6,080 nucleotides of DNA from Flavobacteriales bacterium UBA2040 (GCA_002332715.1 DDBE01000117.1:1871-7950); one strand, 5' to 3'. Shown: positions 1 to 6,080, numbered from the stretch's first letter. Made by a program: numbers and translations. The notes: a model not told the origin generated them from the letters alone.

Positions 1-515
1 GCTAAAGTTTTGCTCCAATTACCAACCGCCCCACGGATTGTGTTTGAAACCCCGAGTTGAGGTAAAGGTTGTTTAACCGAAGTAGAAATAACATTGATAA
101 TTTTACCAAATCTATTTTCTTTCATTTTTGGCAACAAGGCTTGCACAAGTATATGATTACAAATCAGGTGTTGATTAAATGCTGCAATGAACTCTTCAAC
201 GGGAGCTGAAGCGATTGCTCCACCCTTTGGACCTCCTGTATTATTTACAAGAATATCCGCATGATTTCCATCTCTCAACCAGCCTGAAATAACTGATTTC
301 AATTGATTAGGTAGACTAAAATCGGCCACTAAATATTGATGTTTTTGACTACTTGGTGTAGGTAGTTCTGCTGCAACACTTATTAACTTCTCTTTGTTTC
401 TTGCCAAAAGGACAATTGTTGCACCCGATTCGGCCATTGCCAAAGCTGCTGCTTTTCCTATTCCTTGCGTGCTTCCAGAGACCAACGCTACCTTTCCTGT
501 CAAATCAATTTTCAT
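1..515 (-). CDS. SDR family oxidoreductase, BKR-like atypical subgroup (partial, 3' end outside window)
   Basis: The reverse-strand frame opens at ATG 515-513 (MKIDLTGKVALVSGSTQGIG) and stays open for 171 codons to the window edge. The Rossmann fold is clear: the nucleotide-binding glycine motif GSTQGIG is at residues 14-20, an acidic residue (D65) follows the third strand, and NNTGGP (91-96) stands for the usual NNAG. The segment that normally carries the active site reads IINVIST (139-145), then VSNTIRGAV (156-164). At the YxxxK site there is S157 and R161, so the catalytic Tyr and Lys are absent. This matches the subgroup called BKR-like SDR-like, known for imperfect cofactor and catalytic motifs. 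The substrate cannot be read from sequence. A full protein would be about 250-260 residues. An ATG at 531-529 is followed after two codons by a stop, so 515 is the start. The gene is divergent from the 3-hydroxyanthranilate dioxygenase gene, which hints at, but does not prove, a role in the same catabolic region. Confidence 0.9.
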   Translation of the reverse strand, partial: MKIDLTGKVALVSGSTQGIGKAAALAMAESGATIVLLARNKEKLISVAAELPTPSSQKHQYLVADFSLPNQLKSVISGWLRDGNHADILVNNTGGPKGGAIASAPVEEFIAAFNQHLICNHILVQALLPKMKENRFGKIINVISTSVKQPLPQLGVSNTIRGAVGNWSKTL

Positions 516-601
516 AATCTTAATTTTTCATGGTGAAGTTAAATAAAAAAGGAAGTTTCTAGAATGTAATTTTTCAAAATCTTCAGAATCGGCCTAATCT
601 C

Positions 602-632
602 TTTCTAAACTGATTTTTTGTTTTTAACTTTA
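602..632 (+). promoter_or_regulatory. Candidate Bacteroidota-type promoter for the dioxygenase gene
   Basis: TTTC (602-605), 19 bases, then TAACTTTA (625-632) resembles the Bacteroidota primary sigma consensus TTTG-N19-TAnnTTTG with one mismatch in each box. It would place transcription start roughly 10-14 bases before the ATG at 650. The region is very AT-rich, so a chance match is possible. Confidence 0.35.
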
Positions 633-649
633 ACGAAAATAGAAAAGTT

Positions 650-1174
650 ATGATGGCTCCTTTTAACCTTCAGAAATGGATTGATGATAATAGAGATCTA
701 CTCAAACCGCCTATCGGCAATAAAAACTTATATGTAGAAGCGGGAGATTTTATCGTAATGGTAGTTGGTGGACCGAATGCTAGGAAAGATTTTCATTACA
801 ACGAAACGGAAGAGTTATTCATTCAAATAGAAGGAGATATACTTGTGAAAATCCAAGAAGAAGGAAAGGTTAAGGACATCCATATTCGCGAAGGAGATAT
901 ATTTTTATTGCCTGCAAACACCCCTCATTCTCCAATTCGTGGCGAGAATACCGTTGGCTTGGTTATTGAAAAGGTGCGCAAAAACACGGAATACAAAGAT
1001 GGCTTAATGTGGTTCTGTGACAAGTGCAATACACAGTTGCAGGATTATAAATTCAACCTAGAAAATATCGAAGTAGATTTCCTGTCTCGTTTTCGAGAAT
1101 TCTATGCTTCAGAGGATAAAAGAACTTGTAAAAATTGTGGGAATGTAATGGCAATAGACGAAAGATTTGTCTAG
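650..1174 (+). CDS. nbaC: 3-hydroxyanthranilate 3,4-dioxygenase
   Basis: This 174-residue cupin enzyme opens the ring of 3-hydroxyanthranilate with O2 to give 2-amino-3-carboxymuconate semialdehyde, in the kynurenine route of tryptophan breakdown; the product can also cyclise to quinolinate. The length equals that of the characterised bacterial enzyme from Cupriavidus metallidurans (174 aa). Family residues can be placed. H49, E55 and H93 are the Fe(II) ligands, in HYNETEE and TPHSPIR. R45, R97 and E107 correspond to the substrate-binding Arg, Arg and Glu. The C-terminal rubredoxin-like metal site is intact: C123-x-x-C126 and C160-x-x-C163, with YASEDKR just before the second pair. All key residues are present, so the enzyme is probably active. 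The start could be the ATG at 650 or the one at 653; no strong Shine-Dalgarno is seen, which is common in this phylum. It is transcribed alone, divergent from the SDR-like gene and facing the next gene. The symbol haaO is also used. Confidence 0.96.
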   Translation: MMAPFNLQKWIDDNRDLLKPPIGNKNLYVEAGDFIVMVVGGPNARKDFHYNETEELFIQIEGDILVKIQEEGKVKDIHIREGDIFLLPANTPHSPIRGENTVGLVIEKVRKNTEYKDGLMWFCDKCNTQLQDYKFNLENIEVDFLSRFREFYASEDKRTCKNCGNVMAIDERFV

Positions 1175-1206
1175 AACAGGACAGAATAACAGCAGTAAAG
1201 AATAAA

Positions 1207-1244
1207 GTAGGTTTTGATAGGATCAAAAAAAACGCTTTTCCTAC
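1207..1244 (-). terminator. Possible terminator hairpin of the surface-protein gene
   Basis: TTTTGAT (1212-1218) and ATCAAAA (1222-1228) form a perfect 7-bp stem with a 3-base loop. It is flanked by a second pair, GTAGG (1207-1211) with CCTAC (1240-1244), that closes around it, and a small AAAA/TTTT hairpin (1229-1239) fits in between. On the minus strand the structure is followed by a T-rich stretch (complement of 1196-1206), as expected after the large gene's stop at 1243-1241. The stem is AT-rich and the tail interrupted, so this is a weak intrinsic terminator at best. The plus-strand dioxygenase transcript would have no U-tract after it. Confidence 0.35.
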
Positions 1245-2629
1245 CTGATTAAAGTAATATGACCCGCTCTTAACAAGGGCTTTTCATACTGATCGTAATA
1301 CACGATTTTCCATGTATAAACTCCATCTGGTGATTTTTTACCACCATAGGTTCCATCCCAATAATTTGAGGTTTCTGTCATAATATGAATGAGTTGTCCC
1401 CACCGATTGTAAATCTCTAATTTAAACGTTCTAACATTTATAGGCACAACACTGAATAAGCCATTGAAGGCATCATCATCAGGTGTAAAGGTATTCGGGA
1501 TATATATGGAAGGTTGATAGAGAATTTGTACTCCACCAGTTGCTGTACAAGAGTTTAAATCTGTATACAAAACTTCGTAGGAGAAATCTGAATCTGGATT
1601 AGCTTCAGTTGTCGCACAATTCACGCATGTCAAATAATCTGGCGGTGACCATTTATAGTTCCCACCGGGTGGAGTGCCAATTGCGGTCAATTCTACTAAA
1701 TCACCAACTAATGCAATTATTTTAATATCTGTTTTTACAGTCGTTTCATCGTGCAATTGCACTGCCACCTGCGCAGTGTCATAACATCCATCCGCATCTT
1801 TACCAATAACCTGATAGGCAGTGTTTACTTGAGGCGTCACTTGAACCGAACTCGCTTCGGTATTCAACGATAAGGTAGTTGGCGTCCAAACATATTCAAT
1901 GCCACCGGTAGCTCCCAAAATTGCGTTGTCGCCCGGACATATTATCGTGTCGCCCAAACCTTGAACATTTGGGAGTAAAACAATGGCAAATACGCTGTCT
2001 TTATCAGTTCCACAAGCATTGGTGAAATTACAAATGAAATATTGATTTGCTATTGGTGATAAAGTTACGGTCGGCCCATTTTGGGGAGAAATATAAGGAG
2101 AGGATTCCCACAGATATGTGTCTGAACCACTCACGTTAATAATTTCCGAGGTATAGATACAAATCTCTACTGTATCATCAATTACCGGTATTGGTGGGTT
2201 AAAGAAAACATTTACAAAAACTTGTTCTTGATAAACGCAATTATTCACTGTTGTTATTGTAACATTATATGTTATTGCCGTATCGGCCGTACAAATCGGT
2301 GTAGCAATATTGGGATCATCTAAAAATGTAGCTGGACTCCAGCTGTACGTAGCACCTCCAGCAGCCCATAATGGGACACTCGAGCCTATGCACAAACTAG
2401 TATCGTTCGAAATTGTTGGATTATCATTGTAAACAAACAAAGTTGTACTAAGCGTATCAACACCACATGAATCTGAAACTATTAAAGTAAAGACAGTCGT
2501 TCCATTCACTGTTGCTGTAGGATTGGCGAGCGTAGAATCATCTAAAAACAAAGCTGGTGACCAAGCATATGTAGTTCCTCCTGAAGCTTGTAATTGATAC
2601 AATTCACCTATACAAAGTGTATCAGTTGG
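1241..2629 (-). CDS. C-terminal part of the surface protein: five Ig-like modules and T9SS type B sorting domain
   Basis: This is the portion after the internal TAA. Its open frame runs from 2629 to the TAG at 1243-1241 (462 codons). There is no ATG at its head. The first possible initiator is a TTG at 2602-2600, which lies inside a conserved module (GE-L-YQLQASGG) and is not a believable start. Residues numbered from that TTG: Ig-like modules of about 75 residues carry GGTTYAWSP (8-16), GGATYSWSP (82-90), SGSDTYLWE (158-166), GGIEYVWTP (233-241) and GGNYKWSP (313-320), most with a paired Cys pattern. The last 87 residues are the gliding-motility-associated / T9SS type B sorting domain: IPNTFTPDDDAFNGLF, IYNRWGQLI, then WDGTYGGKKSPDGVYTWKI. 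That domain directs export through the outer-membrane T9SS translocon. With no signal peptide or start of its own, this part should not be made as a separate protein unless the stop is read through. Confidence 0.82.
   Translation of the reverse strand, partial: PTDTLCIGELYQLQASGGTTYAWSPALFLDDSTLANPTATVNGTTVFTLIVSDSCGVDTLSTTLFVYNDNPTISNDTSLCIGSSVPLWAAGGATYSWSPATFLDDPNIATPICTADTAITYNVTITTVNNCVYQEQVFVNVFFNPPIPVIDDTVEICIYTSEIINVSGSDTYLWESSPYISPQNGPTVTLSPIANQYFICNFTNACGTDKDSVFAIVLLPNVQGLGDTIICPGDNAILGATGGIEYVWTPTTLSLNTEASSVQVTPQVNTAYQVIGKDADGCYDTAQVAVQLHDETTVKTDIKIIALVGDLVELTAIGTPPGGNYKWSPPDYLTCVNCATTEANPDSDFSYEVLYTDLNSCTATGGVQILYQPSIYIPNTFTPDDDAFNGLFSVVPINVRTFKLEIYNRWGQLIHIMTETSNYWDGTYGGKKSPDGVYTWKIVYYDQYEKPLLRAGHITLIR
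1244..1504 (-). other. T9SS type B C-terminal sorting domain
   Basis: The final 87 codons start at YIPNTFTPDDDAFNG and contain the hallmark blocks YNRWGQL and SPDGVYTWKIVY, ending in HITLIR. This domain family (CHU_C, gliding-motility-associated C-terminal) is the recognised export signal of type B T9SS cargo. It is intact here but sits downstream of the in-frame stop. Confidence 0.92.
1519..2629 (-). repeat. Five tandem Ig-like modules encoded in the surface-protein gene
   Basis: Modules of about 74-76 codons repeat the pattern D-T-x-x-C-x-G, then GGxxYxWSP, then a Thr/Val-rich strand pair and a second Cys. Modules 1 and 2 are the closest pair: FLDD follows WSPA(L/T) in both. At DNA level the 12-base string atcatctaaaaa recurs at 2315-2326 and 2537-2548, exactly 222 bases (74 codons) apart. 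That suggests a more recent duplication of these two. Modules 3-5 have diverged. Confidence 0.75.
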
Positions 2630-5122
2630 TTAAACTATTGTCCCTTGAAAATCTCCGATATCTATAATATAAACTGATGTGTCGGCTTGGTAACAACCGG
2701 CTGAATCTGAAGCAATCAAAGTAACAGTATAGCTTCCAGGACCTGGGAAAAAGTGCTGAGGACTTTGCACCGTAGATGTCGTTCCATCTCCAAAATCCCA
2801 AAAAAATTGGTCGGCATTAACCGTTAGATTTTGAAAATCAACAGGATCAGGATAACAAATTAATGGATCCAAAACATTGATTAAAGGGACAATTACGCTC
2901 AAATCAAACTTAAAGACCGCCATGTTGCAATTGCTACTATTGTTCGTTGTCGACCATGCTCCTGGAGTCGTAGTGAATCCACTTGTACTTCCACACGAGG
3001 CGCAAACAGCATGATACACGCGACCTTGTTTATCAAATCGACTTGTTCCGCCATCAACGTGTTTAGGTATTGTTGAAGTCCCACCAAAGAAGGTTGCATA
3101 TTTCAACACAGAAGCATTGTTGCCCAATACCATTAAATAAAAGTCGTTACCTGCTGTGAGTGGTTGATACGCATCAGAAGTTACAGGAAATCCGAGAGTC
3201 GTAGAGCCGTTCCCAACGCCAAGCTGGTTGTTCAAATTACTTCCCCAACCGGCCAAATAGATGTCAAAACAATCCGAAACTAAAAAGGCTGTTGGGGAAA
3301 CTTCAACGTTTCCAGTGCCTCCGCCAATCATTGTTGTCCATTGGACCGCAGTTAAATTGTTATTGAACTTCCGAATGAAAAGACCCGAATTAGCATTTCC
3401 ATATTTGCCCGGTGTAATTGCATATGGAGCGGTAGATTGACCAAGCACATAAGGATCGTTATTGATGTCTAACTGGACAAAAAAGGCAAAATCATATTCA
3501 ACAGTACCTATAAAAGTTCCATTAATTGATGCTCCATTTACCCCATTTAATTTTGTGACAAAACCATCAGACAAACCCCCAGCACTTAGAAGTGTATGGC
3601 CAGAAGAAAAAGAAAGTGAAGGCGAAGTTGTTCCACCAGCCACAAAAACATTACCTGTTGTCGCGATTTGTATGGACATACCCGCTTCAGCTCCTGAGCC
3701 CGCAATAAAACGCGACCAATTTAATGTACTCAATGTCGGATTCAATTTTGCGGCTACCGCACTTTGAGTGCCCTGATACGCCTGTCCGCCACTGCCAACT
3801 GTTGGGAAATTTGATGATAATGTAGACGAGGTCACAAAAACATTGTAACTCGGATCTAATGATATTTCACCTCGATAAAAATCACCATAATTATAATTGA
3901 CACAATTTTCATTTATTCCATCATTCTGACTTCCACCCAGGTAGGTAGAAGATAACAGGGCCGTTCCATTTGCATTAAAACGGCAAATATACATATCACT
4001 ACCATTAAAATTCATCGAATATTTTTGAAAAGCCAGTCCACCATTATACGTCATATCATAACCACCTATCATTGGGAAATCGGCAGAACCTGTTGCGCCG
4101 AGAACGTACAATTCACCATTTAATCCGCAAACCATACTCGAAGGAAACTCACTACTTGAACCACCTAAATAAGTGGAATAAATCAACGAGGCTCCATTCG
4201 CCGTAAATTTCGTAATGGCAACATCGACTGTAGTGGGCATAGTTGTTCCGTTAAAAGAATTATCATACACACCAGCCGTAACGGGAAAACCTGTGGAAAA
4301 TGCAATTCCACCACCAAAAACGTTACCTAAATCATCAGGTGTTGCCGTGGATCCCCAATTGTCAGCCGTGGATCCACTAAACGAGGAAAAAGTCAAACTA
4401 GGATCAATAATCAAAGGCAAATTGGAATCATATGCTCCGACTTCGTAGGATAATTGCGTTCCATTCAATACAAACTTAACCTCCACATTTCTTTTCGCAT
4501 CACCAAACATTTGCCAGGCAACTGGTTTTGATTCATGGATTAATCCAAACCGATGTTGAATCGATAAATTTCCATTTTTCAGAAGCGCAATTTTTTCTGC
4601 TCCTTCAATATTCGCTTTGATAGTTTGAGGAGATACATTAGGTTGTAGCAAAAAAGAGTATTTCAAAGCATCGATTTCACCATCATATATCATTTCTATT
4701 CCTGGTAAAAAATTTGGTAATCTAGATTTACCCACGGCATACACTTCACCTTTCCATTTGCTGGGGTCATTTCCGAGATAATAATTGTCATAATGAGGAG
4801 CTAGGCCACTATCAATCGTGCTATTCGTATAATTTGCTCCTTCGAAGTTGTAATGAATGACCTGGCCCTTCAGGATTTCATCATGGTCGTAATTACCGTC
4901 TTTATCATGAAGGTGGTTATGCGAAATTTTTCCTGCATTGTGAAAATGGAAGGTCATTCCCTTTCTTGTAACGAACATGTCGCCATCCGCTAAGTCAATT
5001 TTTTGTAAAATAATATCTTCCCATTGCCCCTTGTTCGGATGCATCCATACAGTTTCACCAGATTGACAGAACCCAGAGAGCACCATAAATAGCGATAATA
5101 TGAAAAGAATAGAATTTTTCAC
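2630..5122 (-). CDS. N-terminal part of the surface protein: signal peptide, DUF7948-like domain, SBBP propeller, PKD domain
   Basis: The frame ends at TAA 2632-2630. No in-frame ATG exists at its head. The GTG at 5122-5120 gives a textbook signal peptide (MKNSILFILSLFMVLSGFC), so I prefer it; a TTG at 5131-5129 would add three residues (833 instead of 830) but lies inside a promoter-like box. Residue numbers are counted from that TTG. The DUF7948-like domain spans about 25-245, opening with WMHPNKGQWEDI and closing at LPLIIDPSLTFSSF. A propeller region of SBBP-type repeats spans about 246-745, with STYLGGSSSEF (319-329), STYLGGSQNDG (395-405), DGFVTKL (522-528) and FFGGTSTIP (681-689). A PKD domain spans about 755-823 with the diagnostic WDFGDGT (778-784) and GSYTVTLIASDSAGC. 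If translation stops at the TAA, the product is a Sec-exported protein with no T9SS signal, expected to stay in the periplasm. Confidence 0.85.
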   Translation of the reverse strand: MKNSILFILSLFMVLSGFCQSGETVWMHPNKGQWEDIILQKIDLADGDMFVTRKGMTFHFHNAGKISHNHLHDKDGNYDHDEILKGQVIHYNFEGANYTNSTIDSGLAPHYDNYYLGNDPSKWKGEVYAVGKSRLPNFLPGIEMIYDGEIDALKYSFLLQPNVSPQTIKANIEGAEKIALLKNGNLSIQHRFGLIHESKPVAWQMFGDAKRNVEVKFVLNGTQLSYEVGAYDSNLPLIIDPSLTFSSFSGSTADNWGSTATPDDLGNVFGGGIAFSTGFPVTAGVYDNSFNGTTMPTTVDVAITKFTANGASLIYSTYLGGSSSEFPSSMVCGLNGELYVLGATGSADFPMIGGYDMTYNGGLAFQKYSMNFNGSDMYICRFNANGTALLSSTYLGGSQNDGINENCVNYNYGDFYRGEISLDPSYNVFVTSSTLSSNFPTVGSGGQAYQGTQSAVAAKLNPTLSTLNWSRFIAGSGAEAGMSIQIATTGNVFVAGGTTSPSLSFSSGHTLLSAGGLSDGFVTKLNGVNGASINGTFIGTVEYDFAFFVQLDINNDPYVLGQSTAPYAITPGKYGNANSGLFIRKFNNNLTAVQWTTMIGGGTGNVEVSPTAFLVSDCFDIYLAGWGSNLNNQLGVGNGSTTLGFPVTSDAYQPLTAGNDFYLMVLGNNASVLKYATFFGGTSTIPKHVDGGTSRFDKQGRVYHAVCASCGSTSGFTTTPGAWSTTNNSSNCNMAVFKFDLSVIVPLINVLDPLICYPDPVDFQNLTVNADQFFWDFGDGTTSTVQSPQHFFPGPGSYTVTLIASDSAGCYQADTSVYIIDIGDFQGTIV

Positions 5123-5128
5123 GACTAA

Positions 5129-5159
5129 CAAACTTACATCATTTTAAGGTAATATCAAC
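5129..5159 (-). promoter_or_regulatory. Candidate Bacteroidota-type promoter for the surface-protein gene
   Basis: On the minus strand GTTG (5159-5156), 19 bases, then TAAGTTTG (5136-5129) fits TTTG-N19-TAnnTTTG with a perfect -7 box and one mismatch in the -33 box. It would start transcription at about 5122-5125, right at the preferred GTG start, implying a leaderless or near-leaderless mRNA. It also argues against the TTG at 5131 as start. It could be a chance match. Confidence 0.4.
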
Positions 5160-5202
5160 TCATAATCAGGCTACTGTTGAGACTCCTTGTATATATAAAA
5201 CT

Positions 5203-5219
5203 CCAAAATGTCATTTTGG
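5203..5219. promoter_or_regulatory. Interrupted palindrome, possible operator
   Basis: CCAAAATG-T-CATTTTGG is a perfect 8-bp inverted repeat around a single central base. It lies in the spacer between the divergent surface-protein and PurF-like genes, next to an alternating AT tract (5190-5197). A one-base centre suits a dimeric regulator's operator better than an RNA hairpin, although a 6-bp stem with a 5-base loop could also form. Which regulator would bind it is unknown. Confidence 0.4.
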
Positions 5220-5284
5220 TTGCCTTATCAAGGATGGTTCAAAACCAGAAAAACCATAAGGTCTCCAGCTTTGAAATTAATCAC

Positions 5285-5310
5285 TAATTTTGCAGAATAA
5301 TAAAAGGAAA
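5285..5310 (+). promoter_or_regulatory. Candidate -7 box and ribosome binding site of the PurF-like gene
   Basis: TAATTTTG (5285-5292) is an exact match to the Bacteroidota -7 consensus TAnnTTTG; no good -33 box lies 19-20 bases upstream. The A/G-rich stretch AAAAGGAAA (5302-5310) lies 8 bases before the ATG at 5319 and may act as a Shine-Dalgarno. Together they imply a leader of about 20 bases. Confidence 0.4.
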
Positions 5311-5318
5311 TCTTTTCG

Positions 5319-6080
5319 ATGAGCGATGCGATAAAACACGAGTGCGGAATAGCCGTTTTACGACTCAAAAAACCCCTATCATTTTATCTGGAAAAGTACG
5401 GAACTACGCTTTACGGATTGAACAAGATGCAGCTCCTGATGGAGAAGCAGCACAATCGCGGACAAGATGGTGCAGGACTAGCAAATATCAAGTTAGACAT
5501 GGAACCAGGAGAGCGATATATTTCTCGTCACCGAAGTATCGCTAAACAACCCATCGCTGATTTATTCAATTATATAGGTGAGAAGTTTTCCACAATTGAA
5601 GCCGAAAATCCTGAATTGCTTAAAGATATTGACTATTTGAAGAAAAACGTAGGCTTTACAGGCGAACTTTTTCTTGGTCATCTTCGCTATGGTACTTTCG
5701 GAAGAAATTCCATAGAAAGCTGTCATCCTTTTTTGCGACAAAACAATTGGATAACTAGAAACTTAGTTGTTGCTGGTAACTTCAACTTGACGAATGTCGA
5801 TGAATTGTTCAATGTACTGACAAATTTAGGTCAGCACCCAAAACAAATGTCGGATACAGTTACCGTTCTTGAAAAAATCGGTCACTTTTTGGATGTTGAA
5901 AATGAAGAAAAATATTCTTACTTAAAACCTCAGGGTTACAACAATGCCGAGATTTACGAGAAGATTTCTGAATCTTTAGATATTGAAAAAATACTTAAAA
6001 AAGCATCCGAAGATTGGGACGGGGGCTATGCTATGGCCGGGCTTTTTGGTCATGGAGATGCCTTTGTTCTTCGCGATCCG
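5319..6080 (+). CDS. PurF-like class II glutamine amidotransferase / amidophosphoribosyltransferase (partial, 3' end outside window)
   Basis: The frame opens at ATG 5319 (MSDAIKHECGIAVLRL) and is open for 254 codons to the edge. It is an N-terminal nucleophile amidotransferase domain. C9 should become the catalytic N-terminal Cys after removal of an 8-residue propeptide. RGQDGAG (47-53) and GHLRYGTFG (120-128) are the PurF glutamine-site motifs, and AGNFNLTNVDELF (152-164) is the counterpart of the usual HNGNLTN. The frame closes near GGYAMAGLFG and LRDP, where PurF proteins normally continue into the phosphoribosyltransferase domain. PurF uses glutamine and PRPP to make phosphoribosylamine, the first step of purine synthesis. 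This version has an expanded segment between the RGQDGAG and GHLRY motifs, as in the roughly 630-residue Bacteroidota proteins often annotated as amidophosphoribosyltransferase. Many such genomes also carry a shorter canonical PurF, so this may be a paralogue with a different job; hence no symbol is given. Confidence 0.9.
   Translation, partial: MSDAIKHECGIAVLRLKKPLSFYLEKYGTTLYGLNKMQLLMEKQHNRGQDGAGLANIKLDMEPGERYISRHRSIAKQPIADLFNYIGEKFSTIEAENPELLKDIDYLKKNVGFTGELFLGHLRYGTFGRNSIESCHPFLRQNNWITRNLVVAGNFNLTNVDELFNVLTNLGQHPKQMSDTVTVLEKIGHFLDVENEEKYSYLKPQGYNNAEIYEKISESLDIEKILKKASEDWDGGYAMAGLFGHGDAFVLRDP

Larger units (their letters stand above)
1241..5122 (-). pseudogene. T9SS type B-sorted multidomain surface protein gene, interrupted by an in-frame TAA
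   Basis: Positions 5122 to 1241 form one continuous reading frame broken only by TAA at 2632-2630. The frame is the same on both sides (5131 and 2602 differ by 2529, a multiple of 3). The codons right after the stop read PTDTLCIGELYQLQASGG, the normal opening of the first Ig-like module, so coding sequence continues with nothing missing. Reading through gives about 1,293 residues: Sec signal peptide, DUF7948-like N-terminal domain, SBBP-type propeller region, PKD domain, five Ig-like modules and a T9SS type B C-terminal sorting domain. This is a familiar plan for large cell-surface or secreted proteins of gliding and non-gliding Flavobacteriales; ligands are generally unknown. The simplest origin of the stop is a single C-to-T change in a CAA (Gln) codon. 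A sequencing or assembly error, or a genuine nonsense mutation, would look identical. If genuine, the export signal is lost from the main product, so the gene is likely non-functional as a T9SS substrate. Confidence 0.8.

Noticed and set aside
520..531. ATG AAA AAT TAA mini-frame just upstream of the SDR-like start (minus strand)
   Set aside because: Only three codons. It could be a leader by chance, but has no regulatory codon pattern and no ribosome binding site.
2600..2602. TTG as an independent start of the C-terminal surface-protein frame
   Set aside because: It falls inside a conserved Ig-like module, and coding similarity continues upstream to the TAA. The resulting protein would lack a signal peptide needed for T9SS export.
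2630..2632. Recoding of the TAA as a programmed special amino acid
   Set aside because: Selenocysteine and pyrrolysine use TGA and TAG, not TAA, and other genes in the window end at standard stops (TAG at 1243-1241 and at 1172-1174), so a recoded TAA has no independent support here.
2899..3099. 66-codon minus-strand open frame
   Set aside because: It lies out of frame inside the propeller/PKD region of the surface-protein gene and has no recognisable domain; the real frame there encodes matching family motifs.
3462..3767. 101-codon plus-strand open frame
   Set aside because: Antisense to the propeller region. It is rich in Pro/Ala/Val as expected from the opposite strand of repeat-rich coding DNA, with no domain or ribosome binding site.
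4215..4448. 77-codon plus-strand open frame
   Set aside because: Antisense shadow of the well-supported surface-protein frame; low-complexity sequence with no family resemblance.
5342..5545. 67-codon plus-strand open frame
   Set aside because: Out-of-frame overlap with the PurF-like gene, whose own frame starting at 5319 carries the catalytic Cys and RGQDGAG motif.

Overview
The window looks like chromosomal DNA from a member of the Bacteroidota, most likely the Flavobacteriales (Fluviicola / Crocinitomicaceae-like; the family-level guess is weak). Four things point there: AT-rich sequence; a very large exported protein ending in a type B sorting domain of the type IX secretion system (T9SS), a system confined to this phylum; a PurF-like protein of the long Bacteroidota form; and several matches to the phylum's promoter consensus (TTTG, 19 bases, TAnnTTTG).

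Layout. Positions 1-515 (minus strand) hold the N-terminal 171 codons of a short-chain dehydrogenase/reductase-like gene that runs off the left edge. A 134-base divergent spacer follows. Positions 650-1174 (plus) are a complete 3-hydroxyanthranilate 3,4-dioxygenase gene (kynurenine branch of tryptophan degradation). The next gene faces it, with a 66-base spacer holding a hairpin. Positions 1241-5122 (minus) are one reading frame of about 1,290 codons for a secreted surface protein: signal peptide, DUF7948-like N-terminal domain, SBBP-type beta-propeller region, PKD domain, five Ig-like modules and a C-terminal T9SS signal. It is cut by a single in-frame TAA at 2630-2632, so it reads as two open frames. 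A 196-base divergent spacer (5123-5318) carries a perfect interrupted palindrome and promoter-like boxes. From 5319 (plus) to the right edge is the N-terminal 254 codons of a PurF-like class II glutamine amidotransferase / amidophosphoribosyltransferase.

The dioxygenase and the divergent reductase-like gene may belong to one tryptophan-catabolic neighbourhood. The surface protein and the PurF-like protein have no evident link to it or to each other. Nothing resembling a new defence system, mobile element, CRISPR array or RNA gene is visible. The observation most worth a second look is the nonsense codon that separates the surface protein from its own secretion signal.
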